From Gautieria morchelliformis (lineage: Eukaryota; Basidiomycota; Agaricomycetes; Gomphales; Gomphaceae): a stretch of DNA of 64,000 nucleotides. Both the position numbers and the translations under genes were made by a program. The stretch covers positions 62,001 to 126,000 of the forward strand of contig WHVA01000051.1 in the NCBI GenBank assembly GCA_015179125.1. Direction: 5' to 3'. Positions 14,503-24,463 of this stretch are shown in pieces. The notes below the pieces were generated by a model. That model was not told the origin of the DNA, did not search any database, and worked only from the letters and a program-made list of their open reading frames with translations. Within the stretch, counting starts at the first letter, position 1. Each line of letters opens with the position of its first letter.

Positions 14503-15060
14503 TCACCAAAGCGACCTTCGTTTCTTCCTGATTGCCACGACCATCTCCTTCCTCTCACCCCATCGACTTCTATTGGCTTCGTGCTCTTGGTCCCTCCGTG
14601 CTAGCGCCTTGCGCGTCTCAGCCTTGCGCAGCGGAGCGACCATTGGGATATAGGCAGGTGAGCATCCAAATTGCTTTGCAAGCTTTTGGCGAGTGTGTAC
14701 GATAGGATCTGCTGTTCGTAGCCGCCTTATTTCCTCAATTTGCTCGTCAGTGAGCTTTGTCTCCGGCTGGTTCTGCGGTTTCTGAATCCTCGGGGGTAAG
14801 CGTGTGCTCGTGGACGCATCGGAAGAGGGTACAGGTGTGGCTGGTAGGAGCAGCGGGGATGAAGGGGCAGTCGAGAGAGAAAATGGAGTGGGAGCTGTTG
14901 GTGGTGGACGATGGATGAAAGTGAGATTCGGGGCTATTTGGTGATGAACCGCGTTAGCGGAAAGTAACGGATCCTTGATCTTTGGCGGAGGGCGTTCTGG
15001 TCTCCTAGTCGCGTAGCCGCGCACTGCGGCAGGAAGACCCACGCGCAGAGGTAATTTCAT
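14503..15060 (-). CDS. MRPL20: Mitochondrial large-subunit ribosomal protein mL58 (fungal MRPL20)
   Basis: A 185-residue intronless frame. The N-terminus, MKLPLRVGLPAAVRGYATRR, is an Arg-rich mitochondrial presequence. A Pro/Thr/Ser linker follows, then the conserved C-terminal half: TKLTDEQIEEIRRLRTADP, TRQKLAKQFGCSPAYIPMVA and LRKAETRKALARRDQEHEAN, with a final RSRWGERKEMVVAIRKKRRS. That helix-turn-helix-like tail is characteristic of fungal Mrpl20 (mL58), a structural protein of the mitochondrial large subunit. Length is in the family range. Base 15060 is the first methionine of the frame and sits directly before the presequence. The neighbours are divergent in function. Confidence 0.8.
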   Translation of the reverse strand: MKLPLRVGLPAAVRGYATRRPERPPPKIKDPLLSANAVHHQIAPNLTFIHRPPPTAPTPFSLSTAPSSPLLLPATPVPSSDASTSTRLPPRIQKPQNQPETKLTDEQIEEIRRLRTADPIVHTRQKLAKQFGCSPAYIPMVAPLRKAETRKALARRDQEHEANRSRWGERKEMVVAIRKKRRSLW

Positions 15061-15165
15061 TGTCGCACAAAACCAAGCGTATTAGGCGCTGGTAATCGTT
15101 CTTTCCCTTTTTGGGCCGGATTTACTCCGAAAGCAGTCACAGTTTATATTTATTTCATCCACTCT

Positions 15166-17730
15166 TTAACTTGCCTTCATACCGTTGGCCGTGCAACCCA
15201 GCAGCTTCATCCATATCTCTGGCACCTGTTCATCTTCTCCAATCAACACACCATTTTCCCGTAAAACAAAGGAGCCATCCTGTCTGCCTGCTGTCTGAAC
15301 CACGGCTATGGCAGGATGAAGTGGACCTCGCGGACTCGTGAAATGGACGCTCTCCACGTTATGTCGTCTGTCATGAAGTTAATATCAAAGAAGGCGACTT
15401 AATCCCAGCGAGTAACTTACTCGGGTAGAAATAGGTTGATCTCCGGTGCTGATTGTCTCTCACCCTTTCTCTCATTGTCTCGGATGTTGTCCAGACCTGA
15501 AAATTCAAGGGCCATCCTAGCAGCCGATTGGTACGCTCCGCTCACGCTGCGGGGTGGAGAAACACCGCATCTTCATCAGCAGGATCAAATCGTTTAGCGT
15601 TCTGCAGTCGCCGCTTACCTGTTTCCAACAACACATCCGAGCATGTATCTTTCGGCCACAACCAGTTTTTCCTTGCCTTCCTTCCCTTGAGAGCGAAGTC
15701 GTTTAAGCCAGCCTTTTGCAGCACCGCCTTCGAAGTCATCCGTATTGGTTCCTCGCACGTGCTCAAGGAGTGGAAGACACAGATGCCGGGTTGCAGGAAG
15801 AAGGCGACGCGCAATGTATTCACTCCAATCTGCTCGTAGAGGAATGCAGCCGGAGCCAGTTTCCATTAAAGATGCGCCGTCGGCCAGCGAGTCAGGCGGC
15901 GGATGTCCAATTACCTCGCATGTCTGGTACAGCACATAATGCATCATCTCTTGATCGCCAGTCTTGTCTTCTGGTTTCGATGTAGCGACAGTGATGCTCC
16001 AAATCTCATTAGGCAGTACTTCTTGTGCATCAACCACAGTAGAAGAGACCCATCTGCCAGATGCGCTCCCCATCCCATGGAACGAGAGAGCGAAGCATAA
16101 ACGCGTTTGAATAAATCTAGATGACGTTTATGACGTAAAAACCTAGCAACAGCCGAGCATACCTTTGAACGACTGAACACTGCTCTTCACAATCAGGGTT
16201 CGTCCAAAGCTTCTCTGTCATGGGTCGGGTAGCCGGACTTCCCGTTTCACGGAAATATTGAGCAACCCAACCCCTAGCGTATGCTTTTTTACTTCGACGA
16301 ACTTCTTTCTGACGAAGACGAAGGTAGGGCCAGAGGTTCGTCATTTTGGGAGTGAGATTCCTCGATGGCAGGCTGCAAATCAGGCGGGAAAGGCGTTTCC
16401 CAGAAAAGCTTCGGTTTAAGATGTCGTGCGCAGAAAGATAGACTGGGACAGGTAATGCCTCGGCTGATATGAAACATAAGATAAGATTTGACAAAAACAT
16501 ACCGGCATATCTGAAAAGCTTGGACACGAGGATACATGTAATCCTTTCCTCATCATTCAAATAGCACAGTGCGAGAGAGAGCAGAGGCAGACGTTTGCGT
16601 TGGGAGATCGAAGGGGGAAGAGGGATGGGTTTCAAACTGGAGAGAATAGCGGCTTCCATTGTTTGAGGGATGGCAGATGTGTGCCCTGGAGATACGAGTG
16701 GACGCGTAGCGTTGGTCTGACTCTGATTTACCACTCGGGGAGTGGATATTGGACGAGGGGGGTTGAACTTTAGCTTTTGAGACTGAGACTGAGACTGAGA
16801 CTTGTTGACGGTATAATCAGTCTGTGTAGAAGATGCCCGACTCTGAAGGTTGGAACTACCAGTAATTGTGTTCTTAAAGAGGTCAAACTGAGGAGCTTTG
16901 AGGACTCTTGGTGGGGAGAAGGATGAAAGGATATGCGAAAGGGGAGTGATATCAGTTACACCCGACGAGTTTCCCTGGAGAGGAGTTGGTAGAATGCTTG
17001 GAGTCGCAGAAGGCACTGTGAGCAGCGAAGAAGCGGTCGACGGAGAGGTCTGCGATATTTCAGGCATGTTCTCAGCAATATGATAGGGCAATAGCTTATG
17101 GAGAGAGGAAAATATTGAAGCTGAAGTGAGAGGTAGAGTGGCAGATCGATGCGGTGACGTGCATATACCCAAGTCATTTGCAGGCGAGAGTTGATGAAAC
17201 CGAACAGGTGTTTCTGGGACCTTGAATTCTTTCGACTGGTTTGTTTTTGATGAAGTCTTTTGCCTCTTTGACGCCGTGTGATTTACCAGGTTCGAAGAAG
17301 ATGAAAGCACTGCCTCGCTTGGGCGCTTCGAACCCGCCACCACTAGCAAGCTATTCGCAGTGGTAGACTGATCTGTCGTCTGAGACGCCCTTGGAAGTTC
17401 TATGTTGCTGCATCCAGCTGTTGGTCCAGTTGAAAATTCCAGACGCTCTTCAGTAGCATGTAGTGACGGGGTGGGTTCTGATCCAAATACAGATGAGCCA
17501 GTAGAGCTTGAAGGTACATCAGATGCCAGAAGGTTATCTGTCTGTTTTTTTCTGTCGCCTCCGTTCTCTTTCGCTGGTTGAGATTGCGCAGAGTATATGT
17601 TGCCGCCAGCACCGGCCAATTTCGCCAAGAGCGCTGCCTTGGGAGCTCTCGAGTAGTTAGACAAACCGCTCTCTTTGCACAAACATCGTAGTTTGGCGAC
17701 TGTCAGCTTTGAGAGATCGGTCAAGTCCAT
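15166..17730 (-). CDS. SAP-domain protein, function unknown
   Basis: The likely start is the methionine at 17730 (MDLTDLSKLTVAKLRCL), opening a SAP domain (residues 3-38: LTVAKLRCLCKESGLSN then PKAALLAKL) that would bind DNA or RNA. About 250 residues of Ser/Thr/Gln-rich sequence follow, with a SQSQSQSQ run. Then comes a conserved folded part: RLPLLSLALCYLNDEERITC, SKLFRYA (intron), YLSAHDILNRSFSGKRLSRL, PKMTNLWPYLRLRQKEV, RGWVAQYFRETGSPAT and CSVVQR. A 57-base intron ending in CTAG at about 16106 joins this to FIQTRLCFALSFHG, TVVDAQEVLPNEIWSI and ERYMLGCVVG. The last exons give LEFSGLDNIRDNERKGE and VESVHFTSPRGPLHPAIAV, with the stop at 15166. I know no characterised homologue. The joined frames across five introns argue for one live gene. 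Confidence 0.65.
16779..16801. repeat. GACTGA microsatellite inside a coding exon
   Basis: Nearly four tandem copies of the hexamer gactga in the SAP-domain gene; on the coding strand they encode the alternating Ser-Gln run. Confidence 0.8.
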
Positions 17731-17917
17731 GACGAGGTGGAGGGTGGCCGCTAAGGAACAAGTGGCACGTTTGGGCGCCTGACTCAGCCGGCCTTCCTTA
17801 TACTCATACTTGCATTGTGGCATAATCGTGCCGTCTCTCGTATGTATGCCTGCTCATTCGGAAAAAGGCATGGGGCGTGGAGTTTTCTACTTTACTGTAC
17901 TACTATTTGAGCGCAAC

Positions 17918-19061
17918 CTAGCTCTCTACTAGTATCCTCGTTCTCGCCTGCTCAATAGCTCTCAGTATGCTACTGCCTGCTGAATCTGGTAATTTGAAAA
18001 GTGCGAGGATCTGTGGGATGGCGTCGCCATTCAGCAGAAGACGAGGCTGAGATGAAGTTGGATCTTTGTTTGGATCGGGACGATTGTCTTCAGATGTGTG
18101 TTTGGACAATTTATCTGACTGTGGGTGGAATACGACGTCACAAGACGCATAGACTTGGTCAAGCTCAGGAGAAGGCAGAGGTAATATGTGATTTGATTTG
18201 ATTAAATCTTGTAGGTATTCTGATGCCTTCCACGCTGCGTGAGGACGTGGTGAGGCTCGCGGTGTCAGTGAGGTATGGGATAAGGATACCTCGGTAATGA
18301 GACCATGCTCGCCACGCAGCATAAAGGAAGGGGAGATTTGGTATAATGGCTAAAGGGAGGTGATCGACGGTGGGATGAAAATTCACATGGCGCAGGGAAA
18401 GCTCTAACTCACGGATGAGAGCGAAAGGGGCAGTCAGTGGGGCAATAACCAGCCATTTATAAAATCCTTTTCGGTGGTGAGGGGTTCTCCTGGAAAGAAT
18501 TAATTGCATGTGCGGCAATGGTGATGTTGACTGATGCCCCAAGTCAGCCGATGGGGGGTAAAATATAGGGATCTGTGTCACCAATATCGATGAGTGAGAC
18601 GATAACGAAGGTGTGAGGATCCCATGGAAATTGTTTTGCCACCTACTTGAATCAATGACCCATCTATATCTGCGTCTCCGCGTCTCAACTGTCCGATGCG
18701 GGGACCTAGAGACGGGTCGACACCCTGTAAAGATAGCTCCTCGAAATCTATTCGGTCAATGAGTTGTTCTCCGTAAACAAAAACTCTCCGCTTGACAGGT
18801 GTGGCCGTGACAAATAAACAACCTCACAACATGTCTTGAGCCTGAAATACACACCTTCCAGTTGCTTTGGGGAGCTTTGCCAAACCCTGCCCAAGCCTCT
18901 GCAGCCTTATTGACCACTCTATTGACAATGGTCTGCTTCCCTTTTTCGGTTTTTCGTAATGGTGGTTGGAAGTGATAGTGAGTCAAGGGTAATACAGCAT
19001 TTGGTACTCGAGAGCTAGAGGCTGTGGCTCGTGTGGTAAGTGGCAGTGCAATAATTCGCAT
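17918..19061 (-). CDS. Mitochondrial K+-H+ exchange-related protein (Mit_KHE1 family)
   Basis: The start at 19061 gives MRIIALPLTTRATASSSR, followed by NRVVNKAAEAWAGFGKAP. A following exon (near 18640-18740) carries the DRIDFEEL and VDPSLGPRI motifs, then IPIFYPPSADLG, HHRKGFYKWLVIAPLTAPFA, AIIPNLPFLYAAWRAWSHYR and ASEYLQDLI. Those blocks (start RIIALPL, acidic FEEL, GP-I, IPLFYPPS, a hydrophobic P-IPNLPFF--WR-WSHYRA helix) match the fungal Mit_KHE1 family, inner-membrane proteins linked to mitochondrial K+/H+ exchange. The C-terminus is variable (FKLPDSAGSSILRAIEQA). Two or three introns are needed. Direct evidence for ion transport by this family is limited, so the name reflects the family only. 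Confidence 0.8.
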
Positions 19062-19583
19062 ACCACTCCAACCGGCAACCATGGAAAACCCTGACTGCTG
19101 TTCAAGGATGCCACTCACTGGGCCAATGATCTGGCGTGCGCCGCGACAAACCTCATCGTTTAAGCAAAGCTTATAAAGAAACATTTAACGAGGCATTACC
19201 GGTATAATCGTTACAGATACTTTACGGTGACCGAGCAAGTACATAATCGATGATAAACCCAGTTGAGGGCACCCCCGTACCGTCAACCAGCGCCTGGGAG
19301 GGCTGGTGTAGAACTGGAACAGGTAAATGTTCAAGTTATTCTTCCCTCCGTTGTGAAGCAGCAGTGGTGGTGATGTTCAGGTAGAACTAAAGATATGTGC
19401 GAGGTAGATGCTCTGCTCGAGGAATGAAATCGACGTGAAGGTGTGGTAGCGTGGTCACGGTTGCATGCAGAACTTGAATACTTCAAGTTGCGTATCTAGA
19501 ATCAGCAGCGCATGTACAATTGATCTACAAATCCGCTTACAAAACTGTTCCTGTATTCCCGGAAGATTAGACCTCACAGTTGT
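19062..19583. other. Intergenic, nothing recognised
   Basis: About 520 bases upstream of the Mit_KHE1 gene. No open frame with recognisable motifs. It likely holds that gene's promoter and the 3' region of the gene to the right. Confidence 0.5.
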
Positions 19584-19877
19584 TTATTCCTCTATCATCT
19601 TGTTTACTTCTTCTTGAGCTTTTCGCCTCCCTCCCATCATGAGCGCCACATAATCTACGCCACCCAAAGCAGATTCTCCCTTCGCATGGGCGCTCCTAGG
19701 ATCCTTGCTGCTTTTCTCCGCCTGAGCCTTCGCTCTAAGGTTACTCTTTCGCTTCACTTGACTGACAGATGGTGTAGCTTGCGTGGTCGCTTGCGGTTTT
19801 GATTGTTGCGAAGCCTGGGATGTCGATTTCTTGGGCTGTATAATAGGAATGTTAACAAGACTTGAAATAGGTTCTGC
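19584..19877 (-). CDS. Last exon of a small basic unknown protein
   Basis: An acceptor (tacag, about 19878) precedes a frame reading AEPISSLVNIPIIQPKK, a Gln/Thr/Ser-rich stretch, then VKRKSNLRAKAQAEKSSKD and GGVDYVALMMGGRRKAQEEV with a stop at 19584. The composition (Lys/Arg clusters, low complexity, conserved-looking short end) is typical of small nuclear or nucleolar proteins. I do not recognise the family. Upstream minus-strand frames at 19890-20325 may contain earlier exons, but no consistent join was found and the start is unknown. Confidence 0.35.
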   Translation of the reverse strand, partial: AEPISSLVNIPIIQPKKSTSQASQQSKPQATTQATPSVSQVKRKSNLRAKAQAEKSSKDPRSAHAKGESALGGVDYVALMMGGRRKAQEEVNKMIEE

Positions 19878-20350
19878 CTGTATCACTCACTACACGTTTA
19901 TGCATTTTTGCGCTTCGACCCATGGTTCAGACAGCCGTGCTTCAAGTTGAAACCCCGCTCGAACATCTCGATACAGCAAGCTGTACCCTATGAGGTATTT
20001 CGTCCATCCCAATGTAATACTTAATACAGCAGTCAACTTTAAGATTGCTGTCAGGCCAGTACTTGGACCGATGCAGGGATACATATAATAAACTTACCGA
20101 ACGGGTTGAACATACCTTTTTTAGTCCATCTTGGCTTTTTAGTGGACAAGCTGTACCGTGTTTAGTACATGGTTGTATGGTAAGTACTGAGGCCTGCGCA
20201 ACGCCTGCCACAAAGTTCTGAGCTGAAGGCTGATATTTGATATAAAGTCTTTTCCTTGATCGTAGTGCTATGAATAATTGTTTAAAGACACCACGAATAG
20301 AGGAACAATCTACAGTACTACTCAAGAAGCTTGTACGACAAAAATTGGAG

Positions 20351-21922
20351 TCAGCAAGGGAGAGGCGTAGAAACCGAAGGATTCACCGAAGCAGCATGAG
20401 CTCGCCGTTCCGCGGGAAGGACTAGTGGACGACTATAGTTCTCACTGGGAGCAGATACAATCAGACATCACTACCGCTGCGACATGACGGTATCGAACTC
20501 ACGCAGAGCGATACCGTTTAAGGTATTTGAGAGCATGCATCTCGATCACGTCTGGTTCAACACCCAATTTTCCCCAATCACCGGGAACCTCCGCCTCACT
20601 CACGTCATTGATATACCTACGTTCCACCTCATCAGGACTTATTATGGGCCACCAAGCGACCTGTGAGACACGCGCAAGGAAGGATGCGATACGCTTCGGA
20701 AGGGTTGGAGCTGAAGAATGAGGGTTATAGGTGACGCTAGACACCAGGTCTAGCAACTCTTCATATGTATATGTTCGAGGGCCAGGCAGAGAGTATATTT
20801 GGGGTTGTGGGGGGAGGTCGATAAAGTTGTGCAGAGCCTGTGCAACATCCAGAACCTAGAATGAAGCTAAGTAAATGACTGCACGCCGGCGTATTGTAAA
20901 ATGACGCACGTGAGCTGGTCGAACTTTCGTCTCACCGTGGTTGAGTTGCCACCAAATAGGCCAGACTGCAGAAAAAGAGCCATTAGAATCGCATATTATG
21001 AAGAGGACGACGGCTCACAGGCCATGTTGTTGAGAAGCTTATCTTCATGCCCATACATCATCGCAGGCCTGACTATGCTCGCATTGCCAAATTCCTGCAT
21101 GACTCGTTCTTCGCCCTGATACTTCGCGCGGTAGAACGCCGACTTGGAGTCACGCGAGGCATTGAGATGGGAGACATGTACGAAGCGTGGGACCCCAAGC
21201 TTTGAGGCGACTCGTGCGATCATCGCTGCGCCTTTCACATGGACATCTTCGAAAGTAAAATTCCTGAAAGAGTGATCAAACGTGTTTTAGGACAAGCGGG
21301 TAGAGTATCAACCAACTTTGTCTCATAATCTCTACCAACAAGATTATAAACGATGTCAGAGCGACGTATGCATTCCGCTGTCTGCTCTTCATTCCTGATG
21401 TCCCATTCCTAGAGCGAAGAGGTAAAGCAGCGTAGTCACACAACTCTCGATGCTTACAAGGGATACAATCTGCCCCAGGTCGCCCATGACCTTCAAATGT
21501 CTTTTCTGGTCTTCTTCTCGGTAGGGAACGACTACCGTTGTCCCCACTTTGGCTAACAAAATGACTGCAGTCAACACACATATCCCAGGAATAAACAGGT
21601 CAAGCATGCCTAATTTATGTACCAAGTACCTTCCCAGGAAACCCGTACACCCAAAAACGGTAGCAACATGGCCAGCTAGAGGCTTTTAGAAGCGTGGATT
21701 GAGCGCATGAAAGATGTCATACAGTCAGCACTACGTCCGGGAGGACCGTATGCGATAGTAGGCTTGTTAGATGGACCAAAGGTGGTTAGGTCATGAAGTT
21801 GTCGGCGCTGGCTCCCGCGTCCATGATCAGCTCAGAGCGGGAATAAGAGCAAGAATGCATACAGCCAAAGAACTTCTTAACACAGTGCGCACCCGAGGTG
21901 CGTTCCCTCCCAGGAAACTCAT
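20351..21922 (-). CDS. NADH:ubiquinone oxidoreductase 39/40 kDa subunit (NDUFA9 homologue)
   Basis: Starts at 21922 with MSFLGGNAPRVRTVLRSSLA, a presequence. Introns then join RRQLHDLTTFGPSNKPTIAY, GPPGRSAD and LAGHVATVFGCTGFLGRYLV, the Rossmann dinucleotide-binding loop (G-TGFLG). Later blocks are VVPYREEDQKRHLKVMGDLG, EDVHVKGAAMIARVASKLGV, RFVHVSHLNASRDSKSAFYR, KYQGEERVMQEF, SIVRPAMMYGHED and GPRTYTYEELLDLVSSVTYN, then YLKRYRSA spliced to ENYSRPLVLPAERR and a stop at 20351. This is the atypical short-chain dehydrogenase-like accessory subunit of complex I, bound at the matrix arm. The start codon lies 119 bases from the start of the divergent SMYD gene. Confidence 0.93.
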
Positions 21923-22041
21923 CACGACGGCGGAGTGCAAAGGAATGCAGTAAGCGCTCTGACTACTTGAGAGTGGACGACTACCACCAGCTATAGTCCC
22001 TACTACCATTGGTTCAAACCAATCCAAATGACTTCAGAATA

Positions 22042-23578
22042 ATGTCGAACAGCTACTCAGACTTCCGATTGAAGGCCCATTCCATGGCGCGCAATCAAGC
22101 TGTGACGTCCTCTTCATTATCTGCAGGCTCCACCATCATGTCCACTCAACCACTTGCCGCAGTGCTCATAGACTCAGAAAAAGGACAACGATGCGACTTG
22201 TGTTTTCGAGTCCGAAGAGATCTTCAGCGATGCACTGGCTGCAGACAATATTGGTATTGCGATTCAACCTGTGCGAATGTCTTTTTCTGGGGTTAAATAC
22301 TATGTATAATTGAGGTAACCTTGCTCCGGCATGGCCAGGTCAAATGCGGGCTTGGAAAGCCCATCACCGACGCTTGTGCAAGAGTCTCCCTGGTTTTCTG
22401 GCTTCTCATTCATTCCATCGTCTTTCATCCTCAGAGCGAGCCCACTCCCTCCTTTTGGCCCATTTGCTTGCGGAACACGCGAAAGCCCTCTGGTCGGCAT
22501 TTTCCAAACAGCCGCCACCGTCTGACGACCTCTCCGATCCACTTGTTGTTCTGTTGTCCTTGCTTCCGCGAACCAATAGTGAACATCAGCCTGAGCTTCC
22601 GCACCTAGACGCAATCCCTGACTCGTTGATCACGTTTCTGTCGTGTCGTTTCAGCAACAATAATTTCACGATCCATTCTTCGAGGATGGATGTATTTGCT
22701 CATGGGGTCTTTCCATTGGCCAGTCGATTATTTAATCATTCATGCATACCATCTGCTGTACCTGTCTTCACTTTGTCGTCAGAGGCGACATTAGTCAGGA
22801 TGGATATCCAACTTATTCAGGATCTGAAATCAGGCGAAGAGGTGCGGTGCTCAAATGACTCTCACCTCACTGTTGTAGATTTATATGTGAATTTAAGATC
22901 ACAATTCCTTATGTAGATCCAGCACTTCCCTACGCTTCTCGGCAACGCGATCTCAATCGCACCTACGGTTTCACCTGTGTTTGTCCGCTATGTCAGCATC
23001 CTAGACTTATAACACCCAGTTCTTCTGTGTTACCTTCAGAGCTTGCAAATTTTGAGGCCCGCTTACGTGAAGGTGTGTTGCCCTCTCTCATCCACGACGA
23101 TGTGCGGGTAGAGTCCATGATGCTACTGGAGGAGTTCCTTCCTGCCTTTCATCCGTCTTATCTTCCATCTCTCGCGGATGCATTTAGCCTTACCTCCCAT
23201 GATGGACCATACGACATAGCTGTTCAGAAAGGAGTAACATTACTGGCTCTGTATTGTCTTGTCTACCCAACGAACTATCCCATGATCGGTCAGTCTTTCG
23301 AAACCCGGTTGAAAGTAGCTCACCACTCACATTGTTTTGTGTACATAGGTTTACACGCGTTGGAACTCGCTAAGACATGCTGGAACGCAGTTATCACTGA
23401 TGCGGTATCTCGCAGTGTGTTGCTGGAAGCGGTAGACTATTTGGCACTCGCTGAGCGAACATTCTCTGTTCTTTGGAGGCATATTTCGGACCTGTCAGAT
23501 GATGATGCAGAGCCTGCTAGTGAGCTGAGGTTATTGAAGGAGATGGTAAAGACGGAACTGGAACGCGATAAGAACTAA
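22042..23578 (+). CDS. SET-domain protein with MYND zinc finger (SMYD-like)
   Basis: From ATG 22042 the protein has the N-terminal SET half (FRLKAHSMARNQAV, STQPLAAVL). A MYND finger follows, CDLCFRVRRDLQRCTGCRQY then WYCDSTC, interrupted by an intron near 22290-22340 and finished by AWKAHHRRLC. The SET core follows: NNNFTIHSSRMDVFAHGVF, the cofactor-binding motif FNHSCIPSAVP, and a GEEV turn. After an intron come ITIPYVDP and RTYGFTCVCPLCQ, the post-SET cysteines. A helical C-terminal region (ESMMLLEEFLPAF, LHALELAKTCWNA, RSVLLEAVDYLALAERTF) resembles the TPR-like tail of SMYD proteins. It would methylate lysines on histones or other proteins; the substrate is unknown. Four or five exons. 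Confidence 0.88.
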
Positions 23579-24463
23579 TTAGGCGGTTTATCTATGACTG
23601 CGGGTTTTTAAGGGAAACTTCTAGCGTCCTCGGCGTGGTTAATACCGAGCTAGAAGGTAAGTTGTCAACTGCCACAAATAATCGACGATGTCTTACGCGA
23701 TTTAAATGAAACTTACACTTTTCCGCCGTTCATAGTTGGACACGCTGGTAACAGGACTCATTGTATACCACCATCTGTTCTTGAGGCTCGGGCTTGAAGC
23801 TTTGTTGGTCACTGGACAGTGGCAGAGGGGATGTTGGGTTGCGCGTCGCGTTTCCGCAAGACTTCAGAACGAACGCTTCGTGGGCATCTCGAAATGGGTA
23901 CGCGTAGCTTAGCGTAGGTTTATAACTTATTCCAAAGATCGATGAACGTTGAACGTTCTGAACGCCCTAAATTGGGAGTGCGAGTTTAAATTAATAATCC
24001 GGATACTGACAGTGCTAGCGGACAGGCCCGGTGAAAAGCGGTCATGCTGGCATTGGAAGCCAGCGGGAAAAATCTGCGCTTTTCACCGGAGACAGGTCTC
24101 AGCGATCTCAGCGGCGAGGCTTATGTTCTTGGGCTATCTTACTCCTCCTCTACTCTCCAATGTCGCCCCCCGTATTCCCGTTCCGATTACATTGCACTCC
24201 TTCCGGATCACCCATTGCGCTGCATAACGACATGAGCATAAATATTTCCAAAGATCACAACTGAGAACTCACCTATACGCCCGCCTGTCATGCTTACTGG
24301 CGGTGATACGCTGCCCAGCGGTATTCCCGTCCCCCTGCGGCGGTATTCCATCGCCAAGCAACGCATCCCTTTCCCCGGGTATCCCATCTGCATCAGTACC
24401 AGCTCCTCCATCGGGTTGCCTACCCCCATACCTACCCGGAATCTTGCTTACCACTTCATGCCA
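23579..24463. other. Intergenic; possible tiny spliced frame and a short hairpin
   Basis: About 880 bases between convergent genes. On the minus strand 23761-23608 could encode a 28-residue peptide (MSPVTSVSNYERRKS joined by a good 5' and 3' splice pair to LGINHAEDARSFP); too short to call. A 13-base inverted repeat ccggtgaaaagcg / cgcttttcaccgg lies at about 24028-24089, and a ggtattcc-rich stretch at about 24299-24430. Confidence 0.35.
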
